Assembly: GCA_021234155.1 (NCBI GenBank)
Contig: JAJEKV010000092.1
Span: 684,001-748,000 of the forward strand
Length of the DNA stretch: 64,000 nucleotides
Direction: 5' to 3'
Origin: Isoetes taiwanensis
Lineage: Eukaryota > Streptophyta > Lycopodiopsida > Isoetales > Isoetaceae
A program made the translations under genes and the position numbers. A model generated the notes under the pieces. It was not told the origin of the DNA. It did no database searches and saw only the letters and a program-made list of their open reading frames with translations. This document shows, piece after piece, positions 32,093 to 44,921 of the stretch (its first letter is position 1; each line of letters starts with the position of its first letter).

Positions 32093-33812
32093 GGGATCCA
32101 AGATGGGGAAGATGCCATGAGAGCTATGGCGAGGACACGAACCTGGTTCGGAATATAACCTCTTTGATTGACGGTCTGCAAGGAACAGCTTCTTCTGATT
32201 ACCAATCTGCGGCGCCTTATGTTGCAAAGTAAGCAAAGACGTTTTCTTCTTGAGCCTTTATTTGTTTAAAACCCTATTATGATCTTGATAAGGACCTTCT
32301 GTTATCTTGATCAGTAAAATGCCTTTGTTGAGCTAATCCGTTTCTTAGTCTATTTGTATCCTAGTTGTAATATTCCTATGTGTAATGGTCCGTTGATCTC
32401 GTTTAAACCCTAAACCCTAGCTACTTTTTTTTTAATCCTAAATTCTTTTACGGCATTGATTAGAGGAAAGATAGCAGCCTGTGCCAAGCATTACGTTGGA
32501 GATGGGAGGCACGACTTGGGGAATTGATGACTTCTTATGATGACTTGATGCGCATTCATATGCCTCCATATTATGATGGTCTTAACAAGGGTGTTGGCAC
32601 TATCATGATCTCTTATTCTTCTTGGAATGGAATCAAAATGCATGCCAACAGGCAGCTCATTACTTTCTTAAGAGCATGCTTGGTTTCAGAGATCTTACTA
32701 TTTCAGATTGGCAGGATATTGAGAAAATTATCAATCCTCCTGATTCTAACTACTCCTATTCGGTCCAAGCCTCTATTAATGCTGGCATTGATAAGATAGG
32801 ACTATGATTCTTTCAGCCTTTGCAGTAAATCATACTTGCTATATTGTCATATATCCTGGAATGATTTTATTATGCAGATCATGGTTCTTTTTTATTACAA
32901 AAAATTTATGAACACTCTCACGGACTTGTTCCAAAGGGACATTGTCTCGATGGACAGAATAAATGATGCTGTGACTAGAATATTGAGAGTGAAATTTACA
33001 TTGAGTCTCTTTGAAAACCCTAGACCTCAATACAACCTTACTTACCTAGGGGGAAGGCAGGTAAAATTCTTTAATTTTCTTCCATTGCTGATGTTTATGG
33101 AAGGACCTAGAAAATAACAAGTTGCGTCCATGATCAGGAGCATAGAGAAATTGCAAGAGAAGCGCAAGTCTTTGGGTTTGCTCAAGAATGGCAAGGACAG
33201 ACCTTTGTTCCTCTCAGCAAGGATGCAAACAAGATTTTAGTTGCAGGAAGCCGTGCAAATGATATTGGTCTGCAGTGTGGAGGGTGGACCATAACCTGGC
33301 AGGGAGGCAACGCGCCAATCGTTGCAGGGAAAAACAGAATATTTATTTTTGTGACTTAAGAAGAACATAAGGCATGAAGTTCTTATTTACATGCACGAAC
33401 AACCATTTTAGAAGGAATCAACAAAGCTGTTGGATCTGACAAGATGGTGTACAACAGTAATCCTGATTCTTGTCAAGTCGCACAACTTCGCCTATGGCAC
33501 TGTGGTAGTGGGGGATCCTTATGCTGAATATGATGGAGATAATAGAGTCCTAACACTTTCTAAAAAAGCATTCAGACCATTGAAAATGTGTGTGGATCTC
33601 TGAAATGCTTGGTCATACTTATTAGTGGAAGGCCTTTGGTCCTTCAACAACATTTGAATCTGATAGATGCCTTTGTTGCTGCTTGGTTGCCTGGTTCGGA
33701 AGTTGAAGGCATTGCAGATGTGATCTTTGGAGATCAAGAATTTTTGGGCAAGCTCCCACGTACTTTTAAGAGTGTGAACCAGCTGCCTATGAATGTAGGA
33801 GACCACATTTGC
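32093..33812 (+). pseudogene. GH3 beta-glucosidase / exo-beta-glucanase pseudogene
   Basis: Pieces in all three + frames match, in order, a plant family 3 glycoside hydrolase. These are '[20 protein letters not shown]' (32093), '[12 protein letters not shown]' (about 32468), '[14 protein letters not shown]' and '[20 protein letters not shown]' (32545-32650), and '[13 protein letters not shown]' with the nucleophile-type SDW Asp (about 32690). They continue with 'INDAVTRILRVKFTLSLFEN' (32960), 'KILVAGSRANDIGLQCGGW' (33230) and '[17 protein letters not shown]' (33660). The last is '[17 protein letters not shown]' (33750). GH3 enzymes of this type cleave wall beta-glucans. Multiple frameshifts and stops (for example after 'GDGRHDLGN', and near 32660 and 33170) make this copy non-functional. 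Introns appear retained. Confidence 0.9.
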
Positions 33813-34518
33813 CAAATTCGTTTATTTGTTCTCTCATCTTGGCTTACTTCATTGATAATCTCAATACCATAATTGCTTGTCCCCTTGGGATGCATTGCAA
33901 TGTATAAACATTATTCTACTTGAGGCACATTTGCCTAAGTCCCAGCTTCGACCTCTCAAAGAAAGTGGAATCTGAGTTTTATTAGATAGTTGCTTGTTGT
34001 CCCATCTATCCCAACAGCAGTTATTAAATTAGTAATTTCCATGAGTTAATGATTTTATGAACATCGACAGGGGGATCACCTTAGTGCAATTTACCCAATA
34101 AGAGGAGTTCTACTACAAATCCGCATGAGTTGGAGGTCCCAACAGAAACCAAAGCTTTAGAAAGAAAAGAGTAGCCATCAAAAACTATTTCACGTGCTTT
34201 TGAACAAAATTGTTTGTTCAACCTGCTTCCTCACAGCCTCATTTATTGAATGTTGTATATTGATTAACCAATGAGCTTAAAAACTGAGATCATGGGGTCA
34301 ACATCCCAAAAAAAGCCTTGTCAGCAATCTGCATTCCCATAAACAGATGAAAGTACGCTTATATGTTCAAAACTTGGAAGGAATGCAATGATGCACCATG
34401 GCATTCCGTTTTGGTCCATCTGTACAATTATGGCTCTTTGGATTCTGCTTTCTTTTAGTCATGCTAGCTCGTGAATTCAAACTTATTACAGTTTCTATAG
34501 AGTAGCATTATATAAGAA
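33813..34518. other. Intergenic DNA between two pseudogenes
   Basis: No coding or repeat feature is recognised. Confidence 0.5.
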
Positions 34519-35587
<1,069 letters not shown>

Positions 35588-35594
<7 letters not shown>

Positions 35595-36505
35595 CCTAGA
35601 GACCAAGTTACACGGTCAGTTTTGCATGAGAAAAGAATGCGTACGCCCATACATGGCAGTATTCAGCATCCACCTCCCATGCGAATTGACTACGAGGGTG
35701 CTGGACATGAGCTACTTTAGCGCTTCTGGAAGAAGGGGTGGTCTTCTGGCCACGAAACTTGGTTTCAAAGCAATGTCGACGCTCTGAGCCCAATGGAAGA
35801 GCCAAATCACGGTTTCAGGTAGGGGAGGTTTCCTGTCTGTCACCAGGGCCTTCGGGAGAAGACTTTTGGGGCAAGCCGCCCGGGGGTTTAGGGCCCGTGC
35901 TCTGGCCTCGATAACCCCCCTCTACTTCAAGATGCGGCGCATGGTCCTGGTCGAATCTGACAAGGATAGGGCCTCCGAAACGTAAACCCTGTGAGTTGCC
36001 AGGTTCTTGGAGGGTTTGCATTTTGGGGGCCATGTTTTGGTCTTTTGCACTTGGGACGTGGCCGAGAAGCTGCACTTGGGAATGCGAAGCAAGCGGAACT
36101 GATAGAATGGAGTTTGGATCTGCCCTCCTCCAATATTGCAATTAGAAGTCGAGGGCCGCTTTTGCAGTAGCAAGGCATTCATAAATTCGTAATTAATGCT
36201 GCACGGAATTAAATTCTGATTTTTTGCCAGCTGGCTTCCTAAGTCATCACCAGCATATAGGCCAATTTTTCTAATTTTTGGACAAGGTTTCGATCAATAG
36301 CATTAGAATGGTTCGGGCAGACCATTGTTGGGCAGCCGAGCTGAGACGCTTCCCCAAGTCAAATAAAGCCAGGACCTTGGAAGGTCGCCTCACAAGAGGG
36401 GAGAGTAAGGACCCCAGGAGACGGGACCCAAAAAAGTTGCCGAGGTAGCCTTTCCTGGCAACGCTCTCCTGGGGGGTCGTATACTAATGACCACCCTCCC
36501 GGAGC
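35588..36505. repeat. GC-rich repeat unit, copy A
   Basis: This copy starts with 'ttaccctagagaccaagtta' and ends '...cctcccggagctc'. It matches copy B (36710-36867 plus 46560-47085) through most of its length. Copy A has about 245 bp (35981-36226) that copy B lacks. About 200 bp of unique sequence (36506-36709) separate the copies. ORFs in the unit (for example 35815-36182 on the minus strand) do not persist between copies. The unit truncates the receptor-kinase pseudogene. It could be a non-autonomous transposon or an LTR; no TG..CA ends are clear. Confidence 0.75.
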
Positions 36506-36709
36506 TCGATTTTTCTATCTGACTGTTGAATCCTCCATTCAGGGGCCCTGCTTCGGGCAGGTCCAAAATACCAAGATCGGTCCAGGGGAACTTATCAAAC
36601 CGCAGAGTGTCCTGCGGACGACCACGTAGAAACCGAAGTGTTTTATCGTTTGGGCACTGCAGAGGCCCTGGCATGGAGATTCGACTTCGCCACGTCGTCT
36701 GGAATGGCG

Positions 36710-36867
36710 AAATTACCCCAGGGACCATGTCACTGGTCAATTTTGCATGAGAAAAGAACCCGTACATTCTACATAGCAGTATTCAGCATCCACCTCCCGT
36801 GCCAATTGACTACGAGAGTGCTAGACATGAGCTACTTTGGCGTTTCTGGGAGAAGGGATGGTCTTTT
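36710..36867. repeat. GC-rich repeat unit, copy B, left part
   Basis: The part from 'attaccccagggaccatgtc' to 'agaagggatggtctttt' matches 35593-35750. The match is interrupted by the minus-strand LTR element and resumes at 46560, after the 5-bp duplication CTTTT. Confidence 0.85.
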
Positions 36868-38402
36868 TGTGACGCTCCCTGAACATATACGGCGCTCCGG
36901 ACGTATACATACAGGGACTTCCCCCTCCCATGGCAATCAGCTCACCATGAGCAGGGCCCTCCGTCTAATTCGGACCATCCGTAGAGAGATGCCCGAGTGA
37001 AGGACACGGAGATGTCATTCGGCCCACGCCTTCAATGGGACTCCTAAGTTGCGGAAGCGTGAATACATGTTAGCGCACAGCATAAATCATATATAAATAA
37101 CCACCACGAAGGGTGGCACATCCATCCAAGTACTAACGGCAAAGAATATGCATCTAATCCTAAGGAAAACACCCCAAACCCCAGGTTCTACCCCAGTTCA
37201 GACTCCCTGAAGATGGACTGACGGCTCGGTCTCAAGAGATCAACAGACAGAGGTATAACCTGGCGTTGGTTGGCATAGAACAGTGGCTAGGTCCTGTGCA
37301 CACTTTGCAGATGAGTCGAATCATGCTATGGATCACTATAGCCTTCCGGAGACGCAGACTCAAGGTGTCACCCTTCGAGCGTACTCCAGGTTTCATGAAG
37401 ACATGTCCGATGAGGCAGGTCGGGGAAGCGTCCCCTTCCAGGATCACAGCGGTTCCATGGGTGAGCTAGAGAATACGTGCCGCATCAGCGACCCCCGCAT
37501 CCGTACCCGACTTACTCCCCTAAATCTACACAAAGTACAGGGTGCCCCATACGGGTCACACCTCTGCACCCAGGGAGTGTCCGACCCATACCCGGCCCTC
37601 TACGTGACCGACTATCAGGCCTAGCCCACTGTAGGAGTCCCAGGAGCCTTGTATGTTCGTGCAAGACCCCACCCCCACTTCACCACTGCGTCCCTTCTCT
37701 GGTGCTAAGCAATTCCATAGCATCCACGACTCGGTGGTCTCTTGTGCACAGGCCGCAAATAATGGGAAATACAGGGATCCACCTAGGAGCATACTAATAA
37801 ACATGGCTCAGAGGTACCCCCCTTAATTCCCCCATTTCAAGAGTAATACTATGCAAATAACTATCAATCCTACAGGTAAAGCATAGAGAACACAGAGAAA
37901 CAGAAGAAATACACACAACAAGTGCCCAACAGGGGCGCTACCCTACTAACCGTCGAATCGGGCTTGGGATGGCTCCATCTCGATTTGCTGAAGGGTGCCT
38001 GGCTGCTGCTCCTCCTCCTCCATCTCCAATTGCTCCTAATTCGAATTGGGGCCCCAAAGCCCTAATTTGGGTGTCCAAAATGGAAACCTTGCCTTGCCTA
38101 ATCGATTTGGGCCAGGTGGCATGTCATTAATTAACTAATTTGGTATTTTAGCCCTTTTTAATATTAGGATAAGCCCTAAATTCGAATTAGGGTTTTGGGT
38201 TAGGTTTCCACCTTTATAATTTAATTATTAACATAGCTAACCTTAGCTTATGAATAATTAATGTGCCATTAATTATTCATAGTGACGTGTCATGTATTTA
38301 TACTCAAAAAGGCGTATAAATATGTGGAACGCCATTAATTATTCATAGTGACGTGTCATGTATTTATACTCAAAAAGACGTATAAATATATGGAACGTCA
38401 CA
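36868..38402 (-). repeat. 3' LTR of the minus-strand element
   Basis: The 1535 bp carry a 66-bp tandem duplication near the element-outer end (units at 38265-38330 and 38331-38396). The short ORFs across it (for example 37283-37624) recur in the other LTR with indels and are not genes. Confidence 0.92.
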
Positions 38403-38420
38403 TTCTCCCCACCTTAAAAA
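38403..38420 (-). other. Polypurine tract (minus strand)
   Basis: The minus strand reads TTTTTAAGGTGGGGAGAA directly before the LTR's TGTGACG. This matches the usual 'AGGTGGGGAGAA' PPT of plant Ty3/gypsy elements. Confidence 0.85.
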
Positions 38421-41400
38421 TGATGCTGTCCTCAGCATCAAGACTGCTCTTGTTGCAGGGCAACACATCGTACATTGGAAAAAAGACTCCCCTCCTTAAA
38501 GAGATAGCGTGAGAGTATAAGTCACACAGACGTTGTCATGTTCAAAGTGATTAAGTTTGAAATGACTTGTAATGTGGAATTTGTAACTCTGGAATATAAA
38601 AGGTAGAGGTATAGATCAGAGATGATCATGGCTTAGGACTGTGAAAAGTCAACAGTCAAGGTTTGTGGAAGTCTCACTGTTTCATTCGTGGTGACAAGTT
38701 CACAGTCTATCTATTTTAGAAATCATTCTTTCTATACATACAGGTAACTGATTATATATTAAAGACATGTATAGATATAAAGAACTTCTATTTGTTGTTA
38801 TATTATAATACAGAGTTATTAACCTCGCACTGTTTAGTAGAAAGTCATTCTAATGATATTAACTTCTGTGTATATGTGTATTATATTCCCGTTTGACTTT
38901 GTAATTCATTTTATTACAGCCAGCCCTAATTTAATTTTGTAGCAAAATTTTGTCTTCCTATTTTGTTACAGTTTTAAGAACCCATATGTTCCTATCCTCA
39001 GTGTTTAACAGGCCCTTCACCATTATAGGTACCCTTTAATACAATTATATATTGTACTGTATCGGACAGTTTTACCTATATACTTTAATATTAAGTACAG
39101 GCAGACGTTCTTCATGATTTATTATTCATAACCTTGTTATAACCTAATCTAAGTCTCGTTATTCCCTCAGAAATTTGTGTAAGACATACATACTTATCTC
39201 CCTCTATTATATTTGATTATGTGTTTTAAATAGCTTGCTCCTTCCGATTATTTTTAACGTTTCCACACTCACACTCCCTATCTTTCGCATAGATTACAGT
39301 CTCATGAGGACACATATTAATTCATTGGTTATGTTTATACATTTACCAGACGTCCCGATATTCTTACATTTGAATTACTTTTTTTTTTTTTTAATCGCTA
39401 TTTTCGTAAATTTATCACACATACAGACACTCTTGTAATTACAGGGCACAGGTACAGCTGGGATATACATTCGACGTAATTGGTACCGCCCCGGGCGCTA
39501 TCCGGCAGTGCTATGGCTATGCAATCGTCCGGTATCACAGAAGGCCAGTTGTGACTATGGTGTCCACGGCGGAAGCCTGTTATATGGTGATGACTGAGTA
39601 GGTTCTGGGCTCTTACTTGAAGTAGAAGTGCTGAATGTTGGGAATAAGGAGTGTCAAGGTATATCCCTATTTTGGATAGATACCCGAGAAAAGTTGGTAT
39701 GACGATGTTTGGTATCTGATTGAAATACTGGACCTAAGAATTACGAAGTGGTTTATGATTATCTACCATAGACGTTAGAGAGGTACTATATACTAAGGTG
39801 GAAACTGGATTATGAGTACCCAGCTCCTGAGAGGGAAACCACTTTAGAAGTGTAGGTTTCGACCATTATAGTGCAGGCATAGAATGTCGGGCCAACATTT
39901 TATAGCTATTGCCACTTGAATAGAGGGATGATTCGCGGAAAGGTAGAGAATAATGTTAGTGGGTGCATGATTAAGATGACGACATAGTCACTTGGATACG
40001 TTTATAAATTAAGGAAATGGACACATCTGATGTCTGCTGGGAGCATGTGGATGCCAAATAAAAGACTGGACAATAATGTGGAATGTACCCCATACAAGAT
40101 CAAGAGAAGACGGGAATTGGTAAGACCAGGCGCAAGCATCTAAAGGCTGCAAGGCATGTTGGAGCTTTGGTGAAGCTAGACTATGAAGGAAAGTTGACCT
40201 TCACTTATGATACATTAGGAAGGCAGGTATGTATCCATACGACAAGTGGGAGACAAGAGATGGTTGAAAGTTGTTGTAAACAACATTTCAAATATAGAGA
40301 ATCTGGAGAAACACTTTGAGTAGACCAAAGTGTGGAGTATGAACAAGGTAGGTGCCCAATGAACATCCTAGCAAAGAGAATGTGCTCTGGACTTGGTATC
40401 ATGTGCGTATCCCGAGGAGTGACTCCGCGTTGGTATATGTGTACTAGGACGATATATACTAGAACATTTAGTTCACATTCCATATGAACACGGAAGTAAT
40501 GAAGATAAGAGTTCTTATACTAGACATCAAACATGTCCACTAGGAACTTAGGTTGGCATTTGCCCCTGTGGAAGTTATGACTAGAGCTTGAGGACGAAGG
40601 CAAAGTAAGGTTAGTGGTGTCGAAACCACAACATTGTTGAGGAAATAAGTTGGCTGGAAGTATGAATATAGCTAGATGGGTATGTCAAATAATCACTATG
40701 AATCTAGACTTAGAGTTGGTGCACACGTGTTACTATATCACATAATTACATGATAGGAATGGTGGATGTTGGAAGGACGTAGTAGTATGAAATACTACAC
40801 TCATGAGGATATCAAGGATGTCGATTGTGAGATTCAGATGTATGTCATATTGGAAGATGGTAGAATATTCGTATAAGGCGAGTGAAATATTACTTAGGTA
40901 TGCTTATAGAATAAGCATAATGATAGGCATATACTCAAAGATATTGGATTAAGTATGATCCAGGAGAGATAAGCATTCAAGTTACCCGAATGGTTGGAGT
41001 TGCCTATCCTAGGCTCATCGTACTAAGGAATATGGAAAGAATTTAAATCAGTGAAAATAGCTAGAGTAAGTCTAGCATATACGGTGATGTTACATTCAAA
41101 AACATCCCGAGGATGGTTGAAACGGTGTTGGAATAACTGATAATGAGAGCTTAACTACTCAAAGGTTGTAGATACCAATGAATTCCTTCAGCGTTATAAG
41201 CTGAGAGCATTTGGGAATAAGAAGATGTGTAAAATATCGCATCCCCTGATGGAAGAAAAGAAGGAGTATGACGACTTTGGCGATCATACCTTTAGGGATA
41301 ACCGAGAAGAGGGCCATATAGAGCAATTTCAAGTCCCGATAAGAATCAAGACGAGGGGTATAGATTAGAGGGGGTGAGATTATATAGACCAATAGTCCAT

Positions 41401-44010
41401 ATATCCTAAGAGTTACCCTTCTCGCGAGAAACAATTCTAGATGCTGAAGTAGAAGCTGGAGGATCCATTGCCTTGAGGCATAGACCCGTTAGAGATTATG
41501 ACTTTGAAAGCCTTAAGAGGGTAAGGAAATTGGATAATCATATGGCGGTTACTAACGAAGGTTGAAATATTGGGTTTCCTATTAAAACACCAGGAGGTTT
41601 CAGTACCTCCACTTCATTATGAGGGAGCCAAAGACGGCAGCATTTGAAGCTGATCAAAAGCTGAAATCCATATGATAACTTAAGAAAAAAAATAGGTTAA
41701 TTGTAACTAAGCATGGGTGGTATGGAACACAAAGGATCCTTAGGGAAAGAAGCCTTTAGAAAAGCTCCTCATCTGGGGTAGTAAAGCTTCGGAATTATGG
41801 CATAATCCCATGGGTGGTATCATAGTGTATGTACACGACTGGAATACCATAAGGCACTACAAGGGATGGTTGAAGTAGCTGGGGATTCTATCCAAAAATG
41901 TAGGCAGCATATACAAGTCCAACATAAAGTTGGCCCTTGTGAAGTAGGTGGTGGAGCCGCACCATAGAGGTACATAGGCAATGGGTTTTGTTTCAAGGAA
42001 CTACCAAGCTTACACTTTAGCTAAGTTAGAGCATAGCTCTAGCATGGTGGGATGTGGAGATATGTTTATTATGCACATACCATGTACAGATACGATAAAC
42101 ATCTTAGGGAGGTAATTTAGGTGGCGACGCAAGGAGAGAAAGACGAGGGTATCCTAAAGTTACTGATGAAGGATCTGGAGATACGTTTGAAATGTGCAAA
42201 GGACCGTCAATCCGTTGCATGCTAGGGTATGATGTGGTAGTTGGCACTTGAAATAAATGTCAACGGCCAATAGAATAAAGCTTAAGGTAGTGGGGTTGAG
42301 TAGTACAATAGTACAATTTCAGGATAAGTAGCGAATAGCATGTGTCTTGTATAGACACCTAAGACTAGCTTTCCCACATGATCCATACCTGGATCACACA
42401 GAGGTGAATGCCATGGGATACATGGAGGTGTAAGTTAGGATATATAGGACTCGAACATGAATACAAGTCCGTTATCTCAACATAGGTAATTGTAGAAAGG
42501 CTCACAAAATACCAGGCAGGCACCTTGATGAGTCCAGGTAATTCATGATTTATACGAAGGCTCACCCGCTCTTAGGCCATGACTATGGCTTAAATGAGAA
42601 TGTCAAGTCATTTAGAATGCCAGAACAGCAGCATAACATTATGACGGAGGAATGTAATGACTAGCATTTCTAGGATGTAGGACAACGTTGAATCATAACC
42701 CCCAATGATAGGTGGGTTAACAATATAGGGAACATATAATAGCAGCTTAGAAGCCACAAGACGATTAATGAATACGTAAAGGAGTGAATGGATTAGTGAC
42801 TCTATTGAATAAAGGTCACAGCCAAAGGGTGAAATGTGTACGTTGTGGCAGGCATATCATAGACGTAGAAAACATATTGAAGAAGAGAAGGGTAGTCTTT
42901 GCTAACATGCAGAGCTATACCTGTGGCTTGAAAGGCAGCAAGAGCTGGAAACTCTTTTAAGATTTGGTGCATGGCTTAGGGAAGAAGACTTGCATGTCTT
43001 AGGACAACATGGTGAATTGAATTCACCAAGGACATTTTTTAATAATTAGATAGATAGATAGATAGCATTTATACGTCATGCCATATTGGCAGCGTCTATG
43101 AGGACATATGACGGACCCCCAGAGACTTTATTCACATAATCCCCTGGGATATGTAGATTCATTTGCGGACTTAAAGACATCTAGGCATTAAAATAATGGT
43201 TGGAAATACTTTGCCCAGACCATATCTAGATACCCTAAAATGAGGTGACTAGCCAATAATGGTTGGAGACCATTGGAATGTACGGAAGAACAACTCCAAA
43301 AGAGGGTAGACCGCTGTCACTCTGACAAGCGTGTGGCGTAGATAATTAATCACAGTTGTATATGCAGTGAAGCTTGGCACAAAAGAATACTAAAGTTTGT
43401 ACCCGGGATTGATTGGAATAAGTGGTGACATTGTTGTGGGGGTTCTAACACAAGCGTTCACTACGTATTACAGGGTTTGTATCGTGGTCTGGGAAAATGG
43501 TCCATAAAAAGAACACGACCGTTGAGGAGAAGTAGTGAAGGGTGGTAGGATTAAAGCTACCCATGGTCTAGAGGGGTGCTGCATGGCAGTCCCTAGTTGG
43601 TTGGGCGAAAAGAGATCCTTTCTCTGGGAAATAAGACGAGTCAAGGTTTAGATGTCGAGTAAGGTCTAATATAAAGCATATGAATATAGTATGGATTGAA
43701 TCATGGCAAGGCCCGAAGAAATTGTGTTATCACGGCATCTACCAAAGGAAAAAAATAATTAAAGTTATAGGTCGAGGAACGCCGATAACTGGACATTATT
43801 ATCGTCGCCTAAAGAATATCCAAGGATATAACACATGCTGCTATTCTAGAGAGTTACCCTGTCGTTAATTAAATTCTTGAATTAGTCCCACCAAGTGAGT
43901 TGATGTTATCATAACAAGTTGGCCGGACTTGCGAGATTACGACGTTTCATTTGGTCGGTTTATTCCTAGGGGATACTAGCTTTAAATATGGTTAACAGTT
44001 ATCCGATCGA

Positions 44011-44147
44011 CTATGGCAGAGAGAGGTCGACTCCCGTGGCTATGGCAAGACTGCTTACTCCGGCAGCTATGGCGAGAGAGCTTGCTCCGGCGGCTATGGC
44101 GAGAGAGCTTGTTCCGGCGGCTATGGCGAGAGAGCTTGCTCCGGTGG
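44011..44147. repeat. 27-bp tandem repeat (four to five units)
   Basis: Units starting 'ctatggcgagagagcttg' repeat at 44040, 44067, 44094 and 44121, with a degenerate unit from 44011. The period is a multiple of three, so the array would code for a nine-residue repeat in any frame. It lies about 0.8 kb inside the PBS end, where gag would be expected. Confidence 0.92.
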
Positions 44148-44242
44148 AGTTGTTGCCTCCACAACGTGGGTTTACCAAAGGCACGGCTCTAATTTAAATA
44201 TGGAGCGCTACAAATATTAGGGTTATATCTGTTCAAGAAAGA

Positions 44243-44305
44243 AGTTGGCTCATTGGTAAAGGTGTTGGCTTGGGTGCAGAAGGTCAAGGATTCAATCCCA
44301 TGATG
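44243..44305 (+). repeat. tRNA-like SINE head 1 inside the LTR element
   Basis: The A-box-like TGGCTCATTGG (44246-44256) and B-box-like GGATTCAATCC (44288-44298) are spaced as in plant tRNA-derived SINEs. No matching acceptor arms are apparent. Confidence 0.5.
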
Positions 44306-44397
44306 TACCTTTTGCTGAAAAGTCTGTTTAACTAGACAAAACAGAATATTCGATGTGTATAGATAAGGATAGAACATATATATATACTACATAAAGA

Positions 44398-44460
44398 GAG
44401 TTGGCAAAATGGAAAGAGTGTTGGGTTGGAAGTGGGATGTCACAGGTTCAAAACGCGGGC
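44398..44460 (+). repeat. tRNA-like SINE head 2 inside the LTR element
   Basis: TGGCAAAATGG (44402-44412) and GGTTCAAAACG (44445-44455) form a second A/B-box pair, in the same orientation as head 1 and about 155 bp downstream. A run of nine A follows at about 44477. Confidence 0.45.
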
Positions 44461-44900
44461 GGAAAAAGAAAACTTTAAAAAAAAAAAACGCGTATTTCTA
44501 TACGGCGGACCGTATATGGGGCGCTGTTAGCGTTATACGCTAATAACTTTCGAAAAGAAACATCTCATTCGCTAGCAGCACCCCTTTTGACTTTTCGCCT
44601 TCGGGTTGCCATTTCGACCTCGGGAGAGGGTATTTGGGAGGTGCCCGATCCATTGGAACCATTTTCGCCTCCATCTGAGCTACCTACAAAAAGTTATGGC
44701 CCATCTAAACTTGGGTCCTCCAGTCACAACTTTTTCCCTCCAAAATCGCCCTAAACTTTCTAAAACTCAACATTTTCTTACATCAACCTAGCACAAGACT
44801 AAATCACCGAAAAGTTAGGCAGTCCAACTAGCTTAACTCCCACTTAACTACCGAACTAACGGGTTAGAGATTTGGTCAGTGCTATGATTCCGGTCAACCA

Positions 44901-44920
44901 GAATCATGGCTCTGATACCA
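44901..44920 (-). other. Primer-binding site (minus strand)
   Basis: The minus strand reads TGGTATCAGAGCCATGATTC one base inside the right LTR. The first 13 bases are the classic plant iMet-tRNA PBS. This shows that transcription runs on the minus strand from the right LTR. Confidence 0.93.
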
Positions 44921-44921
44921 C

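Larger units (their letters stand above)
38421..44900 (-). other. Interior of the LTR element, no recognised coding
   Basis: The + strand is A/T-rich at 38421-39430 and purine-rich at 39480-43900, with frequent stops in all frames. Weak coding-like stretches (such as 40083-40319 +) have no support. A GATA/TAGA run sits at 43048-43064. Apart from the tandem repeat and the tRNA-like segments listed separately, nothing is identified. Confidence 0.6.

Noticed and set aside
37283-37804. ORFs in the left LTR (and their equivalents at 45165-45912)
   Set aside because: They are located inside LTRs and frames are broken by indels between the two LTRs.
41741-42000. Apparent Gypsy integrase-like wording in the + strand of the LTR element interior
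   Set aside because: PBS and PPT place the element on the minus strand, and the similarity is too weak and stop-ridden to trust.
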